Source: Pseudomonadota bacterium (lineage in GTDB: Bacteria > Pseudomonadota > Gammaproteobacteria > Acidithiobacillales > Acidithiobacillaceae). Taken from it: a stretch of DNA of 12,827 nucleotides. This document shows, one piece after another, positions 6,148 to 12,827 of the stretch. The notes under the pieces were generated by a model that saw nothing but the letters and a program-made list of their open reading frames with translations, did not search any database and was not told where the DNA came from. The position numbers and the translations under genes are program-made. Position 1 is the stretch's first letter. Each line of letters starts with the position of its first letter. The stretch lies in NCBI GenBank assembly GCA_021827445.1, contig JAKAVW010000048.1, positions 1 to 12,827 on the forward strand. The letters run 5' to 3'.

Positions 6148-8821
6148 CTTCGCGCGGTGACGGGGTTAGGAGCAGCAGCAAAGCCGGAAGTATAATCAGA
6201 ATGCACAGCAGCACAATGGCCAGCGCGAGGCTTAGTGTCTCACCCAAGCTGGCCATGCCGGGATCGCGGGAAACAGCCATACTGCCAAAGGCGCTGAGGG
6301 TTGTGAGCCCGCTAAAAAAGACCGCCATGGGCGTGGATGTGCCGAGTAAATGCGCCACATCCACCCCGTTGCGCCAACGCACCACAATGTAAATGGCAAA
6401 CGCCACGCCGAGGCCGATAAGCAACGGCAGAACGATTATGTTGCCCAGATTGAAGCTCAACCCGAACAAACGCATGGCCGCCACCGTGAACAATGCTGCC
6501 AGCAGTAACGGAATCATGATCAACAGAACATCCCGGTAACTGCGCAAAGCCAGGAGGAGTAGTAAGCTGATGGTTATCAGCGCAATAAAGGTAGCCTCCT
6601 GAAAAGCCCCGAGCACTGCCTCTCCGCCCTGAACCAGCATCACCGGCGTCCCCACGGCGTTCGGTTCCACCTTCAGCACGCTCTGCACAAAAGTTACCAT
6701 CGCCCGGTTCTTACCGAGATTGGCTTTAGGGAAAATCTCCACCCGCGCCTGGCCAGAGGCTGCCATATAGCGATCCCGCAGGGACCCCGGCAAAGTCTGC
6801 AAAGTCACCGGGGCTGCCGACAAGGCCATGCCGAGTCGCCGCAACTCACCGGGTAAAGTCCCCATCACCCGTGTTTGCAGATCCGCGATCGCTTTATGGT
6901 CAGTGCCGTCCTTCGCCAAAAACTGCTCCAGATGGCCAGCCAGCGCTGCAGCCGCCTGTCCGTCGTGTGTGCTCTCACCATCTTTTTGCGCGAGACTTCG
7001 CAATTTTGTTACCAGATTCACGAGATTTGCGCTGGTATCCGACGTCGGTGGCCGCAAACTGGCGGGCATCAACAGTGAAAAGGGCGGCACCAGAATCTGC
7101 AGATTCTGCAAAATGGCCAACTTCTCCGATTGATGCTCCGGGATATAGCTGGAAACCGTCAGAGCATGCGCCACCGTTGGCAACTGTTCCACCCGCCGGG
7201 CAAGGGCCTGGGCCGCAGCAAGATTAGGCGAGAGTACTTCAATGCGATAAGGGGCTGTCTGCGGATCAGCGAGGAGTTTTTCAAAAACGCGCACTCCCTC
7301 AGCATGGCTGTCGATCATGTGCAACGGATTAAAATCGAAGGAAGTGCGTAATGCCAGCGGCACTGATGCCAGCGCCAGCAGGGTCACACCACCCAGTACA
7401 TAGTAGGCATAACGGTGGATAGGGTGACGTACCAAGGTAGGAATATGGTGCATGTGCGGATAATACGTCGGTTTTGTACCGGTAATCACCATCGGCCAGA
7501 GGGTCAAAAAAGCGGGCAGGAAGGTGAGTGTCATAAAGAGGGCAACGAGCATGCTGGTGCCGGAAATCAGCCCAAGATCGACAATACCCGCATAGCTGGT
7601 AGGTACAAATGCATAAAAACTGAAGGCAGCCGCAACAGCGGCGAGACTTAAGGCACCACCCATACCATGCGTCACCCGCTGCATGGCATGCCGGTGGGGT
7701 GCGCCGTTAAAAATTTCTTCCCGGTAGCGCAGGCAGAACTGAATGCCAAAATCAACGCCCAGCCCGATGAAAAGAATGGCAAAGGCTACTGAAATAAGAT
7801 TAAAGGGACCAATAAAAAACAGCGCCCAGGCGGTGGTTAAAATCATGCCCGCAATTAGCCCGATCAGCACACCGGAGACCAGACGCAATGAGCGCAATGC
7901 AATGATCAGCAAAATGACTTCAAGACTGAGCGTCAGTGTCATAGAAATAGCGGCACCCTGACTCACCGTTTTCAGTTGTTCCGCATCCAGTACCGCGCCG
8001 CCGGTCACCCCAACATCCACCCCATGTGCAGCGTTCAGATTAAGCGAGGCGAGGCCAGAGCGCAAAGTATGGATAGCCGCCGCGGCTGGTTCCAGAGACT
8101 GATAATTCAGAGCGGGCTGAATAATGATGAAGCGTTGCGCTGGCCCCACTTGGGCCAGATCGCCCCCCATGAGTTCACTCCACAGGATTTCATAGGGCTT
8201 ACCTTGCACCTGTGCGGTGAGCGCCCGATCCATGGCAGAAAAAATGGCCGTTAATCCCGACAGATGGACACCATTGGTCAAGCGTTGATCGATCGCCATG
8301 CTTAACAGACCACTGAGTCCGTTCAGGCTGGGATCTGCAGAGAGCCTGGCGATGAGCGGCTGGGCATCGGTGATGCGGTTGGCGAAATCCTGTATTTTTT
8401 TCGGGGAGAGGTAGAGTAAACCGTTGCGCTGAAAAAAAGCCCCGCCGCCGGGCACATACACGTCATGAAAAGACTGGGGACGGGCACGCAGCCAGACGCT
8501 CAAACGGTCGACCGCCGCATCTGTGAGATTCCGGTTTTTACCCTGCAGGACGACCACAATGGTGTTTTTATCTTGAGGGAAGGCTTTTTGGTAATCCACT
8601 TCACGCTGCTGAAAGGGCAGATCACGAGATAAGGCATGGCTGGTATCGGTATCGACGGAAAAATGGCCAACCGCATAAACCAGAGCGAGCAGCGTAGCCA
8701 AGGCAATGGCCACCAGCATCCAGACAGCGCGCCGCACCGCAAGATCCACCAAAGCCACCAAAGCCTGGGAGATACGCATCCCAGCACGCTGCAGAAAACG
8801 ATCAACGGACAGCAAAATCAC
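6119..8821 (-). CDS. hpnN: HpnN, RND/MMPL-type hopanoid transporter
   Basis: HpnN is an inner-membrane RND-superfamily protein needed to move hopanoids to the outer membrane in studied bacteria. The product is 900 residues and shows the duplicated RND layout. There is a first TM helix (about 33-52), a large periplasmic loop to about 290, and a cluster of TM helices (about 290-445). A second TM near 472-492 precedes a second periplasmic loop to about 740, then a final TM cluster (about 740-885). The first half has GLGVDFGIQFCLRYREE with Asp357 in TM4. The matching second-half segment is GLGVAFAIYIVVRWRNG, with Ala where the first half has Asp. I chose the GTG at 8821, preceded by GAAGGG at eight bases. 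A TTG one codon earlier (8824) is nearly as good. It overlaps the end of hpnK by 20 bases and the start of hpnL. Confidence 0.95.
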   Translation of the reverse strand: MILLSVDRFLQRAGMRISQALVALVDLAVRRAVWMLVAIALATLLALVYAVGHFSVDTDTSHALSRDLPFQQREVDYQKAFPQDKNTIVVVLQGKNRNLTDAAVDRLSVWLRARPQSFHDVYVPGGGAFFQRNGLLYLSPKKIQDFANRITDAQPLIARLSADPSLNGLSGLLSMAIDQRLTNGVHLSGLTAIFSAMDRALTAQVQGKPYEILWSELMGGDLAQVGPAQRFIIIQPALNYQSLEPAAAAIHTLRSGLASLNLNAAHGVDVGVTGGAVLDAEQLKTVSQGAAISMTLTLSLEVILLIIALRSLRLVSGVLIGLIAGMILTTAWALFFIGPFNLISVAFAILFIGLGVDFGIQFCLRYREEIFNGAPHRHAMQRVTHGMGGALSLAAVAAAFSFYAFVPTSYAGIVDLGLISGTSMLVALFMTLTFLPAFLTLWPMVITGTKPTYYPHMHHIPTLVRHPIHRYAYYVLGGVTLLALASVPLALRTSFDFNPLHMIDSHAEGVRVFEKLLADPQTAPYRIEVLSPNLAAAQALARRVEQLPTVAHALTVSSYIPEHQSEKLAILQNLQILVPPFSLLMPASLRPPTSDTSANLVNLVTKLRSLAQKDGESTHDGQAAAALAGHLEQFLAKDGTDHKAIADLQTRVMGTLPGELRRLGMALSAAPVTLQTLPGSLRDRYMAASGQARVEIFPKANLGKNRAMVTFVQSVLKVEPNAVGTPVMLVQGGEAVLGAFQEATFIALITISLLLLLALRSYRDVLLIMIPLLLAALFTVAAMRLFGLSFNLGNIIVLPLLIGLGVAFAIYIVVRWRNGVDVAHLLGTSTPMAVFFSGLTTLSAFGSMAVSRDPGMASLGETLSLALAIVLLCILIILPALLLLLTPSPREDGIAQDEGS

Positions 8822-9677
8822 CAAAAGTACCCTTCACGATGTCTTGATTGCGTAAATAATCTTTTACCCGAGGACTCATTAATGCCGTCCACTCGGCGTG
8901 CTGCTCATACTCCGGCATCAGGGCATGCAGCGCAGAGGTCTGTGTTGTTGCCGGATGGAAATAGATTTCTGCAATTCCCGTCGCAGGCAGGCAGTGGAGC
9001 ATTCGGAGCAGGCGCGCTTCATCCATATGACCCGTGGCGTCCAGACCGTAGAGCAGATCATTATGCATGACCTGACGACGGTCCAGTTGGCGGCGCATGC
9101 GCGCCAGCCAGGGGTATAGAAAAAAAGACCACAGTACAGGCGCCAAACCCTTTGCACCGCCACAGCGCGCTGCCTGCAAAGGTTCCCAAGGCAAACGCAC
9201 CGCCCGCAAACCAAACTCCGCCCCAACATCCAGCATCAGCGTCAGTACCGTGGGGTGCAAATGCAGATGCTTGTGGGCATTAGCGTGATCCAGTGCCAAA
9301 CCGGTGGCCGCAAAAGCCACAAATTGGGCGTGAATCTCAGCCGTCAGTTGTTTTCTCACCCGGGGCAGAAAGAAATAACGCAGCCCGCGCCGCCAGAGAT
9401 CAGCCGCAAAGCGCCCCTGCCCATCCACCAGATCGGGCACTTGCTCCGCGGGTAGCAGGGGTGCGCCGTCGACCAGGGTAAGATGCAGGCCTACGCCCAA
9501 CTGCGGCAGTTCCTTGGCGCGGGCAACCGCATCCGCCGCCGCGGGTGCTGCCACCATGAGACTGGCAGTGGTCAGCACACCATCACGATGTGCCGACTCC
9601 ACTGCTTCATTCACCGCCAGATCCAAGCCGAAGTCGTCGGCGTTAAAGATGACCCGCCGACCGCCGACCTGCCCCAC
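8802..9677 (-). CDS. hpnK: HpnK, YdjC-family hopanoid glycan deacetylase
   Basis: HpnK is a YdjC-like metal-dependent deacetylase. In the characterised pathway it removes acetyl from GlcNAc-bacteriohopanetetrol made by HpnI, giving the glucosamine form that HpnJ then rearranges. The product is 291 residues from the GTG at 9677. Motifs: NADDFG (12-17) with the catalytic and metal-binding Asp pair, GLHLTLVDG (63-71) with His65, and DHANAHKHLHLHP (130-142), the His-rich metal site. A late EIYFHPAT segment carries another conserved His. No TM segment or signal peptide is evident. The GTG at 9677 lies one base after the hpnJ stop and puts NADDFG near the N-terminus, as in relatives. A GTG at 9725 would add 16 residues inside hpnJ. 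Neither start has a strong binding site, consistent with reinitiation after hpnJ. Confidence 0.93.
   Translation of the reverse strand: MGQVGGRRVIFNADDFGLDLAVNEAVESAHRDGVLTTASLMVAAPAAADAVARAKELPQLGVGLHLTLVDGAPLLPAEQVPDLVDGQGRFAADLWRRGLRYFFLPRVRKQLTAEIHAQFVAFAATGLALDHANAHKHLHLHPTVLTLMLDVGAEFGLRAVRLPWEPLQAARCGGAKGLAPVLWSFFLYPWLARMRRQLDRRQVMHNDLLYGLDATGHMDEARLLRMLHCLPATGIAEIYFHPATTQTSALHALMPEYEQHAEWTALMSPRVKDYLRNQDIVKGTFGDFAVR
8830..8835 (-). promoter_or_regulatory. hpnN ribosome binding site inside hpnK
   Basis: GAAGGG on the minus strand lies in the last codons of hpnK, eight bases before the GTG at 8821 and five before the TTG at 8824. It supports a non-ATG start for hpnN rather than the ATG at 8779, which would cut 14 residues from the N-terminus. 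Confidence 0.6.
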
Positions 9678-9678
9678 T

Positions 9679-11109
9679 TCAGCCGTGACGCTGCCGCAGG
9701 AAGCGAACGAATTCGACGCCCTCACGCAGACGCCGTTTCATCATCTGGGTGCTCTTGAGCATTTCGCCCGTGATTTCGGCGATCTTACCCGCGCGGAAAT
9801 AAAAACGCTTGTACATCACCTCTACCGAATCAAAGATTTCCGTATGATTAAGATGCGGGTAGCTCATGGGGCTGATCTGCACACCACGGTCATTGACCAG
9901 ATGGGCTTCATCCGCGTCTGTCAGCCAGCCTTCCTGCTTGGCCTGATTGTACATGAAAGTACCCGGATAGGGCGCGGCCAGCGAGACCTGAATGGTATGG
10001 GGATTGATTTCCTTGGCGAAGTCGATGGTCTTTTGAATGGTCTCCTTCGTCTCACCGGGCAGGCCGAGAATGAAGGTGCCATGAATCACAATCCCCAACT
10101 TATGGCAATCGGCGGTAAATTTACGTGCCGCCTCGATTTTGATGCCCTTTTTGATATTATTGAGAATCTGCTGATCACCCGACTCATAACCCACCAGCAG
10201 CAGACGCAAGCCGTTGTCCTTGAGTACCCTGAGGGTTTCATAAGGCACATTGGCCTTGGCATTACAGGACCAGGTCACGCCCAGCTTGCCGAGACCGATG
10301 GCGATCTCTTCGGCGCGGGGGCGATCATCGGTAAAGGTGTCATCGTCGAAGAAGATTTCCTTAACCTGCGGAAAGCTTTTCTGGATGTAGCGCACCTCGT
10401 CAATGACGCTGGCCGCGCTGCGCGTGCGATAGCGATGTCCGCCAACAGTCTGCGGCCAGAGGCAAAAGGTGCACTGCGAACGGCAACCACGCCCGGTGTA
10501 AAAAGAAATATAGGGATGCTTCAGATAGCCTATGAAATAGTCTTCAATGTGTAGATCGCGCTTGTACACTTCGGAGACAAAGGGCAAGGCATCCATGTCT
10601 TCAATCATGGCACGATCGGGATTATGGACGATCTGACCATTGCTGGAGCGATAGGTGATGCCGTCCACTTCACTGAAGGGCCGCCCTTCCGCTATTTCCT
10701 TAAGGGTGTAGTCGAACTCTTCGCGGGCCACAAAGTCGACAGCAGTGGAAGCCTCTTGCAGGGATTCTTCCGGCTCTACCGCCACCTTGGCGCCAACCAT
10801 ACCGATCAGCATTTTGGGGTAGTGCTCCTTGAGCAACTCGGCCATGCGTACATCCGAAGGGAAAGACGGGGTGCTGGTGTGAATAATGCACAACTCATAC
10901 GCTGCCGCCACCTGCAAGGTCTCTTCGACACTGACATCCCCTGGAGGGGCATCCAGCAAACGACTGCCGGGGATCATGGCGGCGGGTTGGGCCAGCCAGG
11001 TGGGGAACCAGAAAGAGCGAATTTCCCGCTTGGCCTGATAGCGCGAACCGGCGCCACCGTCAAACCCTTCAAAAGAAGGGGCTTGCAAGAAAAGCGTTTT
11101 CATCGTCAT
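9679..11109 (-). CDS. hpnJ: HpnJ, radical SAM enzyme of cyclitol-ether formation
   Basis: HpnJ is a class B-like radical SAM protein. In the known pathway it contracts the glucosamine ring on bacteriohopanetetrol to the cyclitol ether. The product is 476 residues. The N-terminal part (about 1-140) looks like a B12-binding Rossmann domain, with VAAAYELCIIHTSTPSF and MLIGMVGAKV. The radical SAM core has CX3CX2C at C209, C213 and C216 (GRGCRSQCTFCLWP). It continues with FFDDDTF, LLLVGYESGDQQIL and HGTFILGLPGET, typical of the B12-binding/radical SAM family. The C-terminal 100 residues are helical and charged. I use the ATG at 11109, which overlaps the hpnI stop (ATGA) and has GGAG at seven bases. 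A second ATG at 11103 is less well placed. The stop is one base before the chosen hpnK start. Confidence 0.95.
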   Translation of the reverse strand: MTMKTLFLQAPSFEGFDGGAGSRYQAKREIRSFWFPTWLAQPAAMIPGSRLLDAPPGDVSVEETLQVAAAYELCIIHTSTPSFPSDVRMAELLKEHYPKMLIGMVGAKVAVEPEESLQEASTAVDFVAREEFDYTLKEIAEGRPFSEVDGITYRSSNGQIVHNPDRAMIEDMDALPFVSEVYKRDLHIEDYFIGYLKHPYISFYTGRGCRSQCTFCLWPQTVGGHRYRTRSAASVIDEVRYIQKSFPQVKEIFFDDDTFTDDRPRAEEIAIGLGKLGVTWSCNAKANVPYETLRVLKDNGLRLLLVGYESGDQQILNNIKKGIKIEAARKFTADCHKLGIVIHGTFILGLPGETKETIQKTIDFAKEINPHTIQVSLAAPYPGTFMYNQAKQEGWLTDADEAHLVNDRGVQISPMSYPHLNHTEIFDSVEVMYKRFYFRAGKIAEITGEMLKSTQMMKRRLREGVEFVRFLRQRHG

Positions 11110-12266
11110 TGTTTTGCTCCGTCATGGCCATCCATCCGCCCGTCGGCGCCGATGGCAAATTGCGACCCTCGCCAAGCAATGTGCCGCGCGAAAAGGGCAT
11201 GAAACCAAATCCACAGGCCCAGGAAATCTCCCAGCAGGGCCACTCCGAAAGAACTGTCTGCACTGAGTTTGTGCTTAATCTGTCTATGGTACACGAGGCG
11301 CAAGACGAGAACCACACCTAACGGCAACCCGCCCCAGAAGCCCATCCAGGGAGACAGCACCAGCACCAGGGGGAGCGGATAGCTCAAAAAAGAGAAGCTG
11401 TACCCTAGCGGCTGTACCGCCCGAGTGGTGCGCGACCAGCGCAACGCATGCTGATAAAATGCGCGAAAACCGGCCTCTTGTACTATTGTATCGACCACGT
11501 AGTTCGCCAGCCAGGTACGTTGCCCCAGCTGACGGCTATAGGCGCCGAGCCAGTAATCATCCGCCAGATGATCCGCCAGTCGGGACAGTCCGCCAAAGGC
11601 CTCCAGGGTGGCCCGACGCAAGGCCATGGTCGCCCCACCACAGAAGATATTGGGGCCCAGGCGCGCGGCCACCAGCACCGAAGGCAGAAACAGACTGTTC
11701 ACCTGACTGGCCAGCACCTGCGACCAGAATGTCGCCACCGGACACGCCCGGTAGAGGCAGGTGACCACCCCCACATCCCCATTTTGCAGGGGTGCGCAAA
11801 TCCGGCGCAGATAATGGGGGCCGACAGTAATGTCCGCGTCGCTGATCACCAGACTGTCATAACGACAGGCGGCGAGGATACCCGCCAGATTATTGACCTT
11901 GGGATTACTGCCGATGTGCGCTTCTGTACACACCCAGCGCAGGGACAAGGCCGGAAATTCGGCTTGCAGCCGTTGCACCACAGCGATAGCAGGATCGGTC
12001 GGGCGCTGCACGCCAAAAATAATTTCGAAGATTGGGTAGTCCTGGTTACAAAAACTGCGCAGCGCGGGGTAAAGATAATCCTCATCGCCATGCAGGGGCT
12101 TGAGCACACTGATACCGGGCCAGTCGCAGACGACCTCTTCTGTGGCGCCGGCATCGCGCTCCGGCAACAACGGATGCCAGTGCCCCATCGTCCAGAGCGC
12201 CAGCAACAAATAGGCGATGGCGACCAGAGAAAGCAGCGCCGCCGTAGCCCCTAGCCACCAGAGCAC
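11106..12266 (-). CDS. hpnI: HpnI, membrane glycosyltransferase (ceramide glucosyltransferase-like)
   Basis: HpnI transfers N-acetylglucosamine to bacteriohopanetetrol in the characterised pathway. It is a GT-A fold enzyme of the GT21 ceramide-glucosyltransferase type, working at the inner face of the cytoplasmic membrane. The product is 386 residues. There is an N-terminal TM helix (about 5-26), then GISVLKPLHGDEDYL (51-65). D-A-D is at 143-145 (SDADI), the catalytic DDYWLG at 236-241, and HALRW at 273-277 in the place of the (Q/R)XXRW motif. Hydrophobic C-terminal segments follow (about 290-325 and 340-358). The start is GTG at 12266, with GGGGA only four bases upstream. No in-frame ATG exists between it and the nearest upstream in-frame stop. 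The next in-frame ATG would remove the first TM helix. It follows hpnA after 39 bases and overlaps hpnJ by four. Confidence 0.94.
   Translation of the reverse strand: MLWWLGATAALLSLVAIAYLLLALWTMGHWHPLLPERDAGATEEVVCDWPGISVLKPLHGDEDYLYPALRSFCNQDYPIFEIIFGVQRPTDPAIAVVQRLQAEFPALSLRWVCTEAHIGSNPKVNNLAGILAACRYDSLVISDADITVGPHYLRRICAPLQNGDVGVVTCLYRACPVATFWSQVLASQVNSLFLPSVLVAARLGPNIFCGGATMALRRATLEAFGGLSRLADHLADDYWLGAYSRQLGQRTWLANYVVDTIVQEAGFRAFYQHALRWSRTTRAVQPLGYSFSFLSYPLPLVLVLSPWMGFWGGLPLGVVLVLRLVYHRQIKHKLSADSSFGVALLGDFLGLWIWFHALFARHIAWRGSQFAIGADGRMDGHDGAKQ
11117..11120 (-). promoter_or_regulatory. hpnJ ribosome binding site inside hpnI
   Basis: GGAG on the minus strand lies seven bases before the ATG at 11109. 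It favours this start over the ATG two codons downstream and places the signal in the last codons of hpnI. Confidence 0.6.
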
Positions 12267-12305
12267 AAATTCCCCAAAGCCGCCCTGGGCAAATGGACAG
12301 ACATG

Positions 12306-12827
12306 CTATAAATAGTGGTTATCGGCAAACCATTGTACTGCATCCCGCAGCGCTTCCTCTGCAGGACGATGGGTATAATGCAAGACCTGCTCCGCCTTGG
12401 CCGATGAAAAGTACATTTTGTGCGCGGCCATACGCAGTTCATCGACGGTCACCAGCGGCGTCCCCTTACCGCGCAGCCGTACCATGCTCTCTGCGCCCCA
12501 GGCCAGGGGATAAAGCAGGCGCCGCGGAATGCGCAGCCACGGCGAGTGATGCCCGGTGAGGCCGGCAATGCGGGTGAGGATCGCCGCCAGCGGGAGGTTG
12601 TCGCCACCGAGAATATAGCGCTCCCCCGCCCGACCATCGGTAAACGCCTGCCAATGGCCCATGGCCACATCATCGACATGCACCACATTCAGACCGGTAT
12701 CCACATAGGCCGGTATACGGCCCGCCGCGGCATCGCGCACCATCCGCCCGGTGGGGGTCGGCTTGCGATCCGCCGGGCCTATGGGCATCGAGGGGTTTAC
12801 GACGACGATGGGGGCACCTTCATCATG
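12306..12827 (-). CDS. hpnA: HpnA, hopanoid-associated NAD-dependent epimerase/dehydratase-like protein, 3' part
   Basis: HpnA belongs to the extended short-chain dehydrogenase/epimerase family and is named for its hopanoid clusters; its reaction is not settled. Only the C-terminal 173 codons are present. The N-terminal Rossmann domain with the GxxGxxG and YxxxK motifs lies beyond the right edge. The frame is open to the edge and reads APIVVVNPSMPIGPADRKPT, the family's segment following the active-site helix. TGLNVVHVDDVAMGH and AGERYILGGDNLPLA follow, the typical substrate-binding and C-terminal motifs. The first in-frame ATG in the window (12788) is internal and is not a start. The gene ends with TAG 39 bases before hpnI, with no terminator-like structure between them, so they are probably co-transcribed. 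Confidence 0.92.
   Translation of the reverse strand, partial: HDEGAPIVVVNPSMPIGPADRKPTPTGRMVRDAAAGRIPAYVDTGLNVVHVDDVAMGHWQAFTDGRAGERYILGGDNLPLAAILTRIAGLTGHHSPWLRIPRRLLYPLAWGAESMVRLRGKGTPLVTVDELRMAAHKMYFSSAKAEQVLHYTHRPAEEALRDAVQWFADNHYL

Noticed and set aside
9514..10554. A 346-codon open frame on the plus strand
   Set aside because: It lies antisense to the well-supported hpnJ and the start of hpnK. Its translation has no recognisable domain, and the opposite frame carries intact radical SAM motifs.
1..12827. tRNAs, rRNA, CRISPR arrays, insertion sequences, attachment sites
   Set aside because: I looked for them and saw none. Nearly every base lies in a recognised coding gene.

Overview
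The window reads as one long, almost gap-free run of minus-strand genes. It covers most of a late hopanoid (bacteriohopanepolyol) biosynthesis and transport cluster and continues into the gatCAB genes for tRNA-dependent amidation. In transcription order (right to left) the genes are: hpnA (3' part only), hpnI, hpnJ, hpnK, hpnN, hpnL, a 147-base gap with a hairpin and a candidate promoter, hpnH, hpnM, mlaA, gatC, gatA and gatB (5' part only). I see no RNA genes, mobile elements or CRISPR arrays. No gene-free stretch exceeds 150 bases.

The organism is most likely a Gram-negative proteobacterium. The evidence is an outer-membrane MlaA lipoprotein, a periplasmic HpnM, an RND-type HpnN and a moderately GC-rich sequence. 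The set of hpn genes plus GatCAB fits an Acidithiobacillus-like acidophile, which is known to make hopanoids and to form Gln-tRNA and Asn-tRNA by the indirect route. This placement is an inference from gene content and protein style, not from a database match.

Right block (about 5095-12827): HpnI, HpnK and HpnJ are the three enzymes known to build the cyclitol-ether head group on bacteriohopanetetrol: GlcNAc transfer, N-deacetylation and radical-SAM ring contraction. HpnA is a sugar-nucleotide epimerase-like protein of unsettled function. HpnN is the RND-type hopanoid transporter. HpnL is a polytopic membrane protein of unknown function. From hpnI to hpnL every junction overlaps or nearly touches, and several genes begin with GTG or TTG, so this block should be translated as a coupled unit.

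Middle block (2324-4945): HpnH joins adenosine to the hopene skeleton, the first side-chain step. HpnM (MlaC-like periplasmic carrier) and MlaA (outer-membrane lipoprotein) follow at once. With HpnN they could form a relay from inner to outer membrane. The usual MlaFEDB inner-membrane ABC complex is absent here, so the idea that HpnN takes its place is the most interesting hypothesis in the window.

Left block (1-2321): gatC starts two bases after the mlaA stop and its ribosome binding site lies inside mlaA. gatA uses TTG with a binding site overlapping the gatC stop. gatB starts two bases after gatA. A housekeeping translation function therefore appears to be transcribed behind lipid-transport genes. 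The scaffold hopanoid genes (squalene synthesis, squalene-hopene cyclase, hpnG, hpnO) are not in the window and may lie upstream of hpnA or elsewhere.
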